Assembly: GCA_033065855.1 (NCBI GenBank)
Contig: JAVXUO010001066.1
Coordinates: 372,001-436,000 of the forward strand
Origin: Escallonia rubra
Lineage: Eukaryota; Streptophyta; Magnoliopsida; Escalloniales; Escalloniaceae
Direction: 5' to 3'
Length of the DNA stretch: 64,000 bases
Shown: positions 37,214-48,663 of the stretch, one piece after another
Layout of the letters: each line of letters begins with the position of its first letter
Numbering within the stretch: position 1 is the stretch's first letter
The notes under the pieces: generated by a model
Databases searched by the model: none
Told to the model about the DNA's origin: nothing
The model's input: the letters and a program-made list of their open reading frames with translations, nothing else
Program-made: the position numbers and the translations under genes

Positions 37214-40200
37214 TCACATATAGAGTCCTTCCGGAACCCCCTCTTTCTTCTTGAACATAACCTTATCTTTTGCCTTCTTGAAATCTGGATGCGTAACCTG
37301 AATCAAGTTGAACAATTTGTCAGAGAAGTCCTCGACATACATACTAAAGGCAAAACCGCGACATTTCAGGAACAAACAGGGGCTATCTTTGTTATTGCCT
37401 TCAGTTTTTGTATCCTCAAATTTGCAAAGGCAAAACCCCAACACATCAAGAACAAACAGGAGCTATCTTTGTTATTGCCTTCAGTTATCGTTCCCTCAAA
37501 TTTACAAAGGAGAATTTTCTACACTAGCAGTTCTCTACTATTGACAGCACTACCACAACGCAGAGAGAGCATAAGCAAGTCAAGGTGCAGAGCAGTACAA
37601 AAATTTAGAACTAGCAATATAATATATATGCTTGCCAACTTCTAGTGACAATACAAGGGGCCTACAATGTTAACACCCAACAAATTAATGGGCTCATCTG
37701 TTTCTTCTTCAGAAGAAATGGAGGAGGGGCCGTCGCAACACATTCAAAAGACGAAAAAAAGAAAGAAAAAAACCCTCTTGACTCTCTCTAACACAGTCCT
37801 TTTAACCCCACCCGGGCTCTGGCCAGGGTTTTGGGGAGAAAGAAACAGGAGTTTTTTCCACAAGAAAGCTTTCAACATAAAGTCTCCATGGCCCACGATA
37901 GTAGGTTAAAATCAGGAAACAGTGTAACGATTTCACCGTTGATGATAAAATCAAAAAGTAAGGGTTTGACATTGAAGCAGTTCCTCAAAATAGATTAATC
38001 AAAACATGCATGGTGAATGATGAAAGCAACACCATTAAGACTGCCAAACCAAGACCCCATACATGTCCATAACTAGGTGAGTGCGGAACAATTCGGCGAG
38101 GGGAAAAAGTAATGGTCATACTTTCCCCATCAAGTATACCTTACGATTTTTTGTATTTTACGATAAGTTAGATTCCACCCCCGTTTGCCAAATGCACACC
38201 CTTCCACATCTGGGTATCTTTAGCAGCATCTAGACATGGATTTAGCCACGCAATATATTGGCATTAACACAAGAAACACCTATATGACGTTCTATAATCA
38301 TCAAGTTGCACAAGTTGGGGAACCATTTCTTAAGATGTGAAGTTTAACACTACCCCCAAACTTTATCGTTTTCAATAGTACTAACCGGTATCTTCTTCAG
38401 AATCTATACAAGTGGCCTACCCACTAATATTACGTTATCTGATATATGTAGTTGAAGTCATTAAGTAGGAACCCTAAAAAGATCAGAAACAAAAAATTTC
38501 TCACCTTCATTCGACGCTCTCTCAAAGCAAGCAAGCCAGCTTCAGTGCATATGGCCTTAATATCAGCCCCAGAAAACTCATCTTTGGTCATAACAAACTC
38601 TTCTAAGTTGACATCTTCAGCCAAAGTCATCCTTGATGTGTGTATCTGTATATCATAAATAGCAACATAAGTAGGTAAGTATACTGAACTTGTAGCTGTT
38701 AGGGAAAAAAAAGGTGGCCTTCACCAAAATAGTTATATTATAATGAGGTCACACATGTACCTGGAAAATGCGCCTTCTAGTTTTGATATCAGGAAGAGGG
38801 AATTCAATCTTCCTATCTATTCTACCAGGTCGAAGCAATGCAGGATCAAGACTTTCAATTTTGTTTGTTGCAAGAATCACCTTCACGTCACCTCTTGAAT
38901 CAAACCCATCTAACTGGTTAAGCAGCTCCAACATGGTCCTCTGAATTTCACGTTCACCGCCTGAGTGAGCATCATACCTGCACAAATACTTAATTAGTAA
39001 CCTTCCCAATACTAATGCTTTAAGCCACCAACTGTTCAACAGACTCACCTCTTTGTACCAACGGCATCAATTTCATCAATGAAGACAATGGAAGGTGATA
39101 GATCGTCAGCAACTCTAAAGAGTTCCCTCACCAATTTTGGGCCATCTCCCAAGTACTTTTGAATCAATTCACTTCCAACAACACGTAAGAATGTTGCTGA
39201 GGTAGAATTTGCCACTGCCTGGAAATTACATAATAGGCTAGCAAGGTAAGAAGCACCATAATTAAACTGATACAAGCGCTTCTCAAAAAGGAAAAATTAA
39301 ACGAAAAGCCAAAAGAGCCAAAGACGACTGCAAGATGCAGCAAATAATTGCATATGTCAAATGACCAAAACTGCTTTCTCAAGGCGCACAGACAATTCAG
39401 ACATCTAGAAGAGCTGCTATCCAACTATTACCCCCTAGACAACTTGACCCACCACCCTTTTGGAAATACAATTTTGCTATTTCACTTTTATAGGGTCAAA
39501 ACATCTTAGCAATACCCTCATCCCCAAGCATCTTCATGCATTCTAATGCATCTAGCTTCTTCATGTTGATACTTATCGTTCCTAATTTTCTACCAATCCA
39601 GCTTACCCTTTCCCGTAGATGAACTAATCTGAAAAGGACCACTTCTCTATATAAATAAACACTAACTGGCTCAATAGAAAAATGTAATCTGTCAGAACCA
39701 ATTTTCAAAGCAACTAAACAAGAAAAGCAGCTCGAATAGTCCGAGGGTTGATAGGAATTGTGTGAGACATACATCTAATACAAGAGAATAAAAGAAGAGT
39801 CTGGTAGAGAAGAAAAGTATGAGATAGATCCGATGGTTTTCCAAAGCACTATAATCCAAATGCCACCAAGGTATTAAGACTTTGGTGCACATGAACAACG
39901 TAAAACAACTACCTCTACAACAGACACAGGACTAATTTCTGAGGGACTATATAACCTCCACCAAAAGTCATCCCATCTAGGAGTTTACCAAATACAACTC
40001 GCTAAGAATATTTTGGTGCATATAAGAAAAAAATAAACTACCGTCACGACAGCACAGCACTTTCTAAAGAACTATATAACCTCCACCAGCTTTGAATGAT
40101 ACATACACACATGTGGGTGCACGCGCACATATATGTATCATCGTACGGTTTTGATATGTACATATCATATATCTAATCAGAGAATATAATACATACATGA

Positions 40201-42235
40201 ATATATATCACAGAAATTCCTATGGTTTTGAAAGCATCACATCCTGCCCCCAACCACAAAGTTTAAAGTATATATCTATTTAAGAAGCCCCAAGATGGAG
40301 TTATGACAAACTAATGAATAAATTTAGCAATATAAAAACTTTAAACTCCCCTTCATTACTGTATTTGTTACTCACAATGCCTAGAAACTAAAAGTTCACC
40401 ATAAAGTCTATCAACAAGACCAAGTTAATAGCCTTGGTCACACAGTATCCAACTAAGCAAGCAAAGTCACAACAGATAGTTCTTGGTATACAGAAACATT
40501 GACAACAAATGACATAGCATAATATTGGCCTAAGTGGAACATTGTAACTCAAGTGCAGTGTGCTCCTGACAAAAAAATGGAAGCTACAATATGAATCTCA
40601 ATGAAAAAGAAAATAGAAAGGCATACCTTTGCAAGTAAGGTCTTGCCTGTTCCAGGCTCTCCATAAAGTATGACTCCTTTAGGAGGCTTGATACCAATAT
40701 CTTCGTATAATTCAGGGTGGGTAAGGGGGAGCTCAACCGCTTCTTTGATTTCCTGTATCTGAGCATCTAACCCGCCTATATCAGCATATGATTCCAATGG
40801 AGCCTTCTCAACCTTCATTACTGACACCATCGGGTCTACCTCATCTTGAAGAAGTCCAACAACAGAAAGAACCTGATGGGAGGGTCATATGAACAGAATA
40901 ACAGGTGAAACTACTTCAAAGCGTTAAATGCATAAATAATTTATTCTTTAAAAGAAACTTAAAAATTTAGGCAAGAGGTTTAACAAGTCACAAGTATCAA
41001 AGATTATCTACGCGTGCTGCAAAACTATATACTTAGGCATACTTAATGAAAAAGGACCTAAGTGCTGATTTCAGATAGCAAGAATGGAGGAACCAATACA
41101 TACCACCGACCCCAACCAATTGATTTGTGTTTCAGGTGATTCAATTTAAACGTATGTAATCCCATCCATAAAAAATTAAGATATCTTCCAAGAGACAAAT
41201 ACTTATGATGCGACTTCTTCTCTTATAGCATATGGGTCTACCCCAACAAGTTTGGGTCAAAGGCTTTAATGATGATGATTTCTACCAGATCTCTCATACA
41301 TACAGCTCCACAGCCCTTTCTAATGGACAAATCTGGCAGGTGCTAATCATTGTGATTGGTAGTGGCAAATAACAAGTAATAAGCTGAATATCAATTAGAC
41401 AACCATTGAAACCTAAGTTCCCAATTTCTCACGAAATCGCAATATCAAAATAATTGTCCCCATTTCTTCAATTCTCAGTTTCTCACACCCAATCAAAACC
41501 CCTAAACCTTGCTTTAACAATTCAAAACCCTAGTTAGTTAACAAATCAGAATATCAACCAAAAAACCCTAAATCAATAAAACTTCAGTCCTCCATTTCAT
41601 AAGCAGTCACAACATCCCAACCATAATCCCAAATTTCCTCAAATCTAACATCCCAATTTAAAATTCCAAAAACTCCCCTAACAATCTGAAACCCTAAGTC
41701 CCATTTCTCAGCAAACCCTAAACCTAGCTTTGCAATTCAGTAACATATATACCTTGTTATGCATCAATATCGCACAGCCAGGCTCAAGCTGATCCTTATC
41801 CACGAACGACAGAATCCCGACATAGTACTCGGGCCCCACCGATGACGACACAATCGCATGATTCTCGTCAATCAGCTCCTCGAGATTCCCCACGCTCATC
41901 GGAGATCCACGCAGATCGTCGACCTTGGACCGGTCCTCCTCGGTCTTCTCCTCCTGCGGCTTGAGCCGCTCCTGGTTGGCCACGAACTCCTCCTCCATCA
42001 GCAGGTAGTCCTTGATCCGCTCCAGCTTTAGCAATCTGAGCTTGCACTTGGTCAGCGGCGTGACGGTCGGGAGCCGAGCCGCCGCCTCGGGGCCCTTCTG
42101 CTTGCGCTGCTTGCGGCCGACGCGGGCCGGCGGCGCCGCCGGCTCGAACTTCTTCTCCTTCTTGTCGCCGTCGCTCTTGCGGTCGCCGGGCGAGCCGCCT
42201 TGCCGGTTCAGACCGCCTGGTGTTCCTTGACCCAT
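37214..42235 (-). CDS. RPT2: 26S proteasome regulatory ATPase subunit RPT2
   Basis: AAA+ ATPase (subunit 4) of the 19S base ring, which unfolds ubiquitylated proteins and opens the 20S gate. Exons from the right: 42235-41753, 40872-40627, 39218-39049, 38977-38761, 38645-38505, 37297-37214. They join in frame to 1341 nt, 446 aa (family about 443). Seen: N-terminal MGQG, a known N-myristoylation context; a Lys/Arg-rich stretch then a coiled coil ([20 protein letters not shown]); an OB-fold region; Walker A GEPGTGKT at 232-239; Walker B IVFIDE at 287-292; the arginine-finger segment [10 protein letters not shown]; and a C-terminal LYM, the HbYX-type tail that docks in the 20S ring. The first ATG of the conserved N-terminus was chosen; an upstream in-frame ATG at 42262 would remove the myristoylation glycine. 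Confidence 0.97.
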
Positions 42236-42374
42236 AGTTTTTCCTTCTCCTTTTGGTTTCACTGAAGAGAAAGAGGCAGAGAGAGATGAGATGCTTATTG
42301 AGGTAGTGTGTCTTCTCTTTCAAGAAAAGTAGAAAAATCGAATATATATCCGGACGGGTCGGTGTCGGGTTCAG

Positions 42375-42480
42375 ATTCAGGCCCGACTTATTTATTGGGT
42401 CCGCAGAACTTGGAATCGTTGGGCTGGGCCTCGTAACGTTGGCGAGCCTAATAACTGATTGGGTACCGAAAAGGCCCGCT
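42375..42480 (-). promoter_or_regulatory. Site II-like motifs upstream of RPT2
   Basis: TGGGCC at 42425-42430 (plus strand) and further GGCCCG words at about 42380 and 42473 lie 140-245 bases upstream of the RPT2 start. TGGGCC/GGCCCA is the TCP-bound site II class common in housekeeping plant promoters. Function is inferred. Confidence 0.35.
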
Positions 42481-45428
42481 TCTCGACTAGCCCGCTAATT
42501 AATTTGACTCCCTATTGTTAGTTCGGTTGGTGCAAGATATTGACCATAAGGACTCCTCAAGCGACCGCCCATCTCGCTCTCTCTCACACACAATGTTGAC
42601 GATTATCATCACATCACACACACTACGGTGACCACTTTATGCCCATCTCTCTCTCTCTCACACGCACACGCGCGCGCACATAGATCCAACCGCTGCTCAT
42701 CACCACCACTACCCATCTCTCTCTCTCTCTCACACACACAGTGCCCCCATACCCCTTACACAACGTCGTCGTGTGCTCTTCATCCTTGTGACCCTACGAC
42801 CACCCAAAACCACAATCAACTCCTGCTGTCGCTGCTTCACCCCTTGCACTCCCCTCTCCGATGCCCTGTAGCTCTTATTCATCCCTGAATCGAAGTCTAG
42901 CCCAGTAAAACACTTGCTCCTACTTATCAAAGCTCTAAATCTGAAATCGAGAAAATATCGCAATTTTTTTGGGTGGGTTTGAGACAATATCAATGCTGTA
43001 TAAGTGTCATGATTGGGTGCCGCCCGCTGGTGGTTGCGGGGTTCAATAGTTTTAGTTATGGCATACGGTAGATGTGGTACTGGTAGAGGCAGAGGGTGGA
43101 GAGGTGGAATGATGACGACAATAGCGTTGGGGAATGACAATGGCACTTTCAATAATATTGTTTTGATTTGGGAGGTATAAACGTGTTTCTCCTAATTCTA
43201 TCAACTCCATGGGTAGGAGAAAAAAAAGCATGTAACTTAGTATAATTTCAATTGTTAAGCATAACCGCTTGTAACTTCGCTCACTAGGAATTTCAAGTGT
43301 AATTAATTCATATTAGATTAGATAACTCTTAGTTAAGTAAATTATCTAAAACTTAACTATCAAAAGTGTGAATTATCTCTATTACGTCACTCTTAGAAAA
43401 CCAACATGTAATGAAACATCTGTAAGAAGTGTACATCTTTCACATGTGTACATTTTCTTTTCGTACATATGAATTTGAGTATTTGACCATCCTGAAAAAT
43501 TTATGTTACCATAATGACAAGTTTTTCAACTAAGGTGATGGGCATTTTAACCTTTTTCTCTTCTTTTTGTGGAATTCTAAATGCCCATCACCTTTTTGCT
43601 ACTATAAATAACCCCCGTTACAACGCTATCGTTGGAAACTGATTTGGATGGTTTCGGCTTATAGAAGTTGCACTTAATTTTGCTGCAATCTCATAGAACT
43701 TTTTATTCTACGCTAAGAGGGCAAGTCAAATGCGAGAGTAATGCTGTATAATTACGTGGTATGTGCAACCTTCAGTAGCACTATAACTTCTCACATGTTA
43801 TTGTGATGTCCGATAAGTTAAGCTACAATTATCTATTTCTTAGTTACTCAAATCTTGACCATGTTTCGTGAAAAAAACAGACACGAATGCCTACATAGCC
43901 ACCACTTTTAATAAGTTAAACAATAATACAGCACCAGTTTGTACTGTTATAACAAATTAAATAACTATCATATTACAATTTGTTGTTCAATGGTATACAA
44001 ACAATTAACACGCTATTGTTGTCGCTTATATAAAAACAAAAATCTAAGCCGGGCATCTCAATCTTTGTTGCAGAATTCATTAATTTTGGTGTATTCTTAA
44101 ATTTCTCCACCCGGTATTTTATTATCAAATCCAAAATAAGAAAAATGGAAGGAAAATTTTGTTGTAGGTCAAAGCTCTTTATAACTGACTTTGGTACGTC
44201 TGTTCACTAGTTAAGATTTAGCTGTCGTCCTATGGGCGTGGTAGTGCATCAATTTATTGGGCATTTATTGCAGGAACGACTTTGACGAAAACAATTTCAC
44301 TTTTTACAAAACCTTTTTGAATAGGCAGAACTGCTGTGGCGAATGGCACTTGCACTAAATTTTGTTACCTTTTTTTTTTTACTGATCTTAATATTTTCAT
44401 TTTCTACTTTCAAGAGTTTCTGCTCTTTGTGGCCCAAAGAGTGGAGAGCATCTGGCATATCATGGTTTTTTAAGGATGGTTCAAGAACGAAGAAAGAGTT
44501 TGTCCCACATTTGGCTGCTAATATTAGCTTCCTAGGCATGTGGTATTTTCTAAGCTAATAGACATTGTTAAATTTATTTTTCGTAAGTTCAAGTTTTACG
44601 AGTATTTGACAATTCAACGTGATATCAGAATTATAGTTTAACAAGGTCTCGAATTTGATTTTTATCACTTTTATATTTGGTCCCCATTTACTGTTGAACA
44701 ATATGCATGTTATTTATTCGTGCATTTGGTGGTGGTGCAATCAGGAACTTGCAAGTAAGGACGAGTGTTAGGACATGATATACATTGTTGAGTCAATCCT
44801 CTACGAGATTAAACTTTTACAGTAACTGATAACTCAACATATACGTATGTTCTTCCTCGTTAAAATCAATTGTTTTGAAAGTCTAAACTTTTCTACCATT
44901 TTAACTTCTTTTCTTTCGCCATCATTACAATATATCGAAACATTAGATGATCGTGGATAGCGTAAGTTGTTGCAGGTAGTGATGCCTTTTTGAATGCCGT
45001 ACGAGAAAAAATGTCTGTAAAGGACCGTGCACTATAAATGTGCATTAATTTCAGCATTAAAGAAGTCTACCTGTGGATTGACACCAATAAAAAGGGATAA
45101 ACTATATTATATGGCATTCTATATTTGTATTTCTAACACCAAAATCAGTTAATTCAACTTATCAGATGTCTAGAAAAGGAAAAGGATGAACATTTCCTAC
45201 TAAAAGAAAGGCTTGATTGTCACGCCAATGGAATTGGTTTAGCTCTGATATTAATTAATGTTAATGATAATCATAATGATCCACTAAAACAGAATACAAC
45301 GATGTTCCGAAGCAAACACTTGTGTAGAATAAAAGAGATTGACATTGTGAACCAACCAGCAAACATAGCACACCCCTTACACAAACGAACTTTAACGCCT
45401 TAACCGTAAAACGGTTTTGTGAACTTCT
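42481..45428. other. Long intergenic spacer
   Basis: Starts with CT/CA-rich low-complexity sequence (42575-42745, including CACGCGCGCGCACA), then AT-rich DNA. I see no gene, no splice-linked exon series and no clear element ends. Confidence 0.5.
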
Positions 45429-45989
45429 TCAAGGATACGGGAGGGTACCAGCGCCACCGCCAAGACCGCCGAGACCGCCGAGACTGCCTATCCCACCAGA
45501 AGTACCACCAAGACCACCTAAGCCACCGGTGGTACCGCCAAGACCACCTAAGCCACCGGTGGTACCGCCAAGACCACCTAAGCCACCGGTGGTACCGCCA
45601 AGACCACCTAAGCCACCTGTGGTACCGCCAAGACCACCTAAGCCACCGGTGGTATCGCCAAGACCTCCCAAACCTCCCAAACCACCGGTAGTACCTCCAA
45701 GACCGCCCAAGCCACCGCCACCCGCACCACCAGCACCACCGAAGCCAACTGCACCACCGATGCCACCAAGACCGTTGACTCCACCAAGACCACCACCCGA
45801 GCCTATGCCAGCCCCAACGCCACCAATAGGGAGTCCATCAGCTCCAATGCCGCTGTAGCCTCCAAGTCCTCCAAACGAGCCAACGTTCTTTTGGTCATTG
45901 AGACCTTTGTCACTGGGCACATCTCTAGCAGTTGCTAGCGCTACTACGAGAGCTAGGGCAACAAGAAATATGATACTCCAACTTGCCAT
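45429..45989 (-). CDS. Secreted glycine-rich protein
   Basis: A single-exon gene of 186 aa starting MASWSIIFLVALALVVALAT followed by ARDVPSDKG. This is a clear signal peptide with probable cleavage after TA at about residue 21, so the product is likely exported to the cell wall. The mature part is dominated by Gly with Leu, Ile and Thr. Its C-terminal half is a tandem 10-residue repeat of the form GGLGGLGGTT, about six to seven units, ending GAGTLPYP. It belongs to the broad signal-peptide GRP class; the exact role is unknown. A CT/CA repeat (45990-46030) lies in the 5' leader and CATGCATG lies upstream. An in-frame upstream ATG (46091) was rejected because it would bury the signal peptide. 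The complementary strand gives a proline-rich frame that is only a shadow. Confidence 0.88.
   Translation of the reverse strand: MASWSIIFLVALALVVALATARDVPSDKGLNDQKNVGSFGGLGGYSGIGADGLPIGGVGAGIGSGGGLGGVNGLGGIGGAVGFGGAGGAGGGGLGGLGGTTGGLGGLGGLGDTTGGLGGLGGTTGGLGGLGGTTGGLGGLGGTTGGLGGLGGTTGGLGGLGGTSGGIGSLGGLGGLGGGAGTLPYP
45500..45690 (-). repeat. 30-bp coding minisatellite of the glycine-rich gene
   Basis: Near-identical 30-bp units (CCACCGGTGGTACCGCCAAG then ACCACCTAAG on the plus strand), five or more copies, encoding one decapeptide each. The units differ mostly at silent positions, which suggests recent homogenisation and likely length variation. Confidence 0.9.
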
Positions 45990-46069
45990 CTCTTCTCTCT
46001 CTCTCTTTCTCTGTGTGTGTGTGTGTGTGCAACTCTTCTCTTCTACAATGACACACCTGCATGCATGAT

Positions 46070-46077
46070 CTGAATGC
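46070..46077 (-). promoter_or_regulatory. RY-type CATGCATG motif
   Basis: A palindromic CATGCATG lies about 80 bases upstream of the glycine-rich gene start. RY motifs bind B3 factors such as ABI3/FUS3 in seed genes. A TATA-like TTTAAAAG is just beyond it at 46080-46087, so the RY motif could lie downstream of transcription start. Confidence 0.3.
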
Positions 46078-46099
46078 CCTTTTAAAGACATAACATAAT

Positions 46100-47313
46100 A
46101 GGCCGGTAGGGAACAGTTGGGAGTATTTATGAGACTATTTCTCTTTTTCTCTTTGTGCTTACTACCGAATGCTCAGTACATACTTTATGCATACCACACT
46201 GCACATATTCCAGGTTCGTTTGCGATTGGCAAAAGCCTTTTGGCTATCCCATTATTAGCATAATTTCCAATTGTCTGAAATCACCGCATAAAATAGTTCA
46301 TGCTGTGCGTTGGAATCATTGGAGTGTGAAGCAATGGTCATATTAAGAAGCACTCACTGCTTGAGATAATTTATCTCGATCCTGAAGTTTCATCACCCAA
46401 AACAACTTTTGAAGTAAGGAATTTTCATGATTTGTACTGCTAAAACTTTGGCAGAGATGACATGGTTATAGCCTAGTTAATAAGTACAATGTTAATTTTA
46501 TTTAGCTACATATACATCACTAAATGGAGTGTTACTGAAAAAAAATGTGTATCCCTTATTCCATTTCCTAATTTGTAATGCAAAACACAAGCTAAACATA
46601 GAGAGCGACTAGTGCATCACACTTGCACTAAAATAAAGCGAGGGGGGGATAAGTTGATCCAAGTTAAAGGGAGGGGGATGAGGATCATCATGACAGGCTG
46701 CCCCAATAGCAATATAGTGTCTTTAAGGGGGACTTCACAGTGTGTGGTGCTGTCAATGGCTGGATGGAACCGTAAATGCAGGTGTCAGATTGGTCGCTGG
46801 GTCTACTAAATGGAATCACGCCCCTCCCCTGCCATCCTCTTTTATTGATTTCAACCACAACAAACATAACAGGTATATCCACCAAATTTTTTTGAAGTTA
46901 TCTTTGTCCTCGCTTATTGTTTTCTTAACAATATCAAATACGGTATTACAAACTATCTTACTCATCCTAATTAAAAAGTTTTTTACAAGATAATACAAAG
47001 CGGGTCAACCAATCTAACCCTCTCTCCCTACTCGGTTGTCATTGACAATCACAGTCACCCTTTAATTGCACACAACATAATTGTCAAATGGGCGTTGTAT
47101 CTCATTGACGGGATGGGACTTAAAGAGCTCACCAACGTGACTTAAATCAGCAAGGGAAGCAATCAAAGAAGTGCTGTAAAGTCACGTCTTGGTTTGCATG
47201 CAGATAGGGGGTGGAGTGGTTCGGTATGAGCTAGGAGAGGTGGCAACGACATTGGTTCGTTGGTGTTCGCAGTCGATCTATGAGGAGCTTCATGCAAACC
47301 TCTACTAAATAAT
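46100..47313. other. Intergenic spacer
   Basis: No gene or bounded element is seen. Confidence 0.5.
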
Positions 47314-47316
47314 TTA

Positions 47317-48660
47317 GGCCCCTTTTGACATTTTTCAGTTTTAAAAATTGAAAAAAAAAAGCGCGTTTAGTAACAATTTTTTTTCTTCTCTAGTTTTTAA
47401 AATGAGTTTTTTTTTTCACTTTTTTTTTTAGACCACCACTACCACCGGCAGTCGTCGGCGACTGCCGGCAGCCACCTCCGGCGGCCACCATCGACGGCCG
47501 GCAGCCTCCTCCGGCCACCACTGCCGGCCACCGCTACACCCCATCACGGCCACCTCAAACCACCACAAAACAAATCTCAAAATAAAAACTGGGTTATTAA
47601 ACAAAAAAAAAAATAAAACTCAAAATAAAACTGGGTTATCAAACACCCATTTGTTTTTGTAAATTTTTTTTTTGATTAAATGCACACAAAACCCCATACT
47701 TTGGGGTCATTTACACAGAACACCCCAAGGTTCGAATTTTGACACCCACCACCCCAAATTTCCAATTTTGGTGCACGCAGCACCATTTGACGGTTGAAAT
47801 TCAAAATTCGAGGACGGCTGTTATAATTTTGAAGTCAAAATGGACACTTCATTAAAATATCCTTGTTGGCAGCCACATCACCCGAAAGTTGGAGTTTTAC
47901 CCCTCTCTCCCTATGTATCTCTCTCACACAAAAATCAAACAGAGAGAGAAAGAAGATGAATAAGCCATGGCAGCGCCGCCAGCCATGGGTCAGTACCTAG
48001 CGCCGCCACCGCGCATAGCCAGTCCAGATCTGCGCTACCGACATCGTCGTAATCAAGCGGCCACCACCATCCCATCAAGATGTCGTCGTTGCCACCACGG
48101 CAGGCCTTCCGAAAAGCACTGGAGCAACACTATCGCAAGCTCCGGCGAAGCGTCACCACCACGATAAACGGCTCCAATCGGCGCCACCGTCGCTTCACGA
48201 TTACGGCCTTACAACTATGTCGCCTACCCACCATCGACAAGGACCGGCATCACCATCCAGCTTAGTGCCGCCATCAGACCTAGCCGTCAAGATACGCACC
48301 ACCGCGAGGAGCAGCAGTGCCCTTCGGCGCCGTCTCAATGCTGCCGGCGGTCAAATATGCCTTACAAAATCAAAATTGACGTGGCTGCCATGTTGAATTT
48401 ATGGAGGAAGTTACCTTTGTGCCCTTTGGCTTCTAACAGACATTCCCCAAAACGAGTAAAAACCGTCAAATGGTGTTGTGTGCACCAAAATTAGAAATTA
48501 GGAGGGTGGGGGTCAAAATTCAAACATTGGGGTGTTCCGTGTAAATGACCCCAAAGTATAGGGTTTTATGTGCATTTAATCCAAAAAAATTTAACTGCTC
48601 TTTAATTTTTTTATTTTAGAAACTGAAAATAAAAAAAAAAAAGTTTTGTCAAACTTACCC
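47317..48660. mobile_element. PIF/Harbinger-like element, copy 3, split by another element
   Basis: Left end GGCCCCTTTTGACATTTTTC, right end TTTTGTCAAACTTACCC, TTA target duplication (47314-47316, 48661-48663). It lies opposite to copies 1 and 2: the GC-rich core reads CCGGCAGTCGTCGGCGACTG and the arm reads GGGTTATCAAACACCCA. The right arm is interrupted from about 47665 to 48590 by a distinct TIR element. This fixes the order of insertion. Confidence 0.75.
47665..48590. mobile_element. Long-TIR (MULE-like) element nested in copy 3
   Basis: The left arm GATTAAATGCACACAAAACC continues into TACTTTGGGGTCATTTACAC, and the right arm is its inverse (GTGTAAATGACCCCAAAGTA, then GTGCATTTAATC), with similarity for more than 100 bases. 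The interior (47965-48300) is GC-rich and coding-like with short frames such as MAAPPAMGQYLAPPPRIASP, perhaps a captured gene piece I do not recognise. The target duplication cannot be resolved because the flanks are A and T runs. Confidence 0.7.
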
Positions 48661-48663
48661 TTA

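Noticed and set aside
37124..37645. Plus-strand ORF of 173 codons
   Set aside because: It lies opposite the last RPT2 exon and neighbouring sequence, has a low-complexity repeated phrase and no recognisable domain.
15594..42235. PIF1 and RPT2 as a functional cluster
   Set aside because: PIF1 is a proteasome substrate, but RPT2 is a general subunit, 14 kb away, on the other strand and with a gene between; proximity is best taken as chance.
42262..42262. Upstream in-frame ATG for RPT2
   Set aside because: It adds MKPKGEGKT before the conserved MGQG start and would remove the family's N-myristoylation context.
45529..45858. Proline-rich plus-strand ORF (VPPRPPKPP repeats)
   Set aside because: It is the exact complement of the glycine-rich gene, whose minus frame has a proper ATG and signal peptide.
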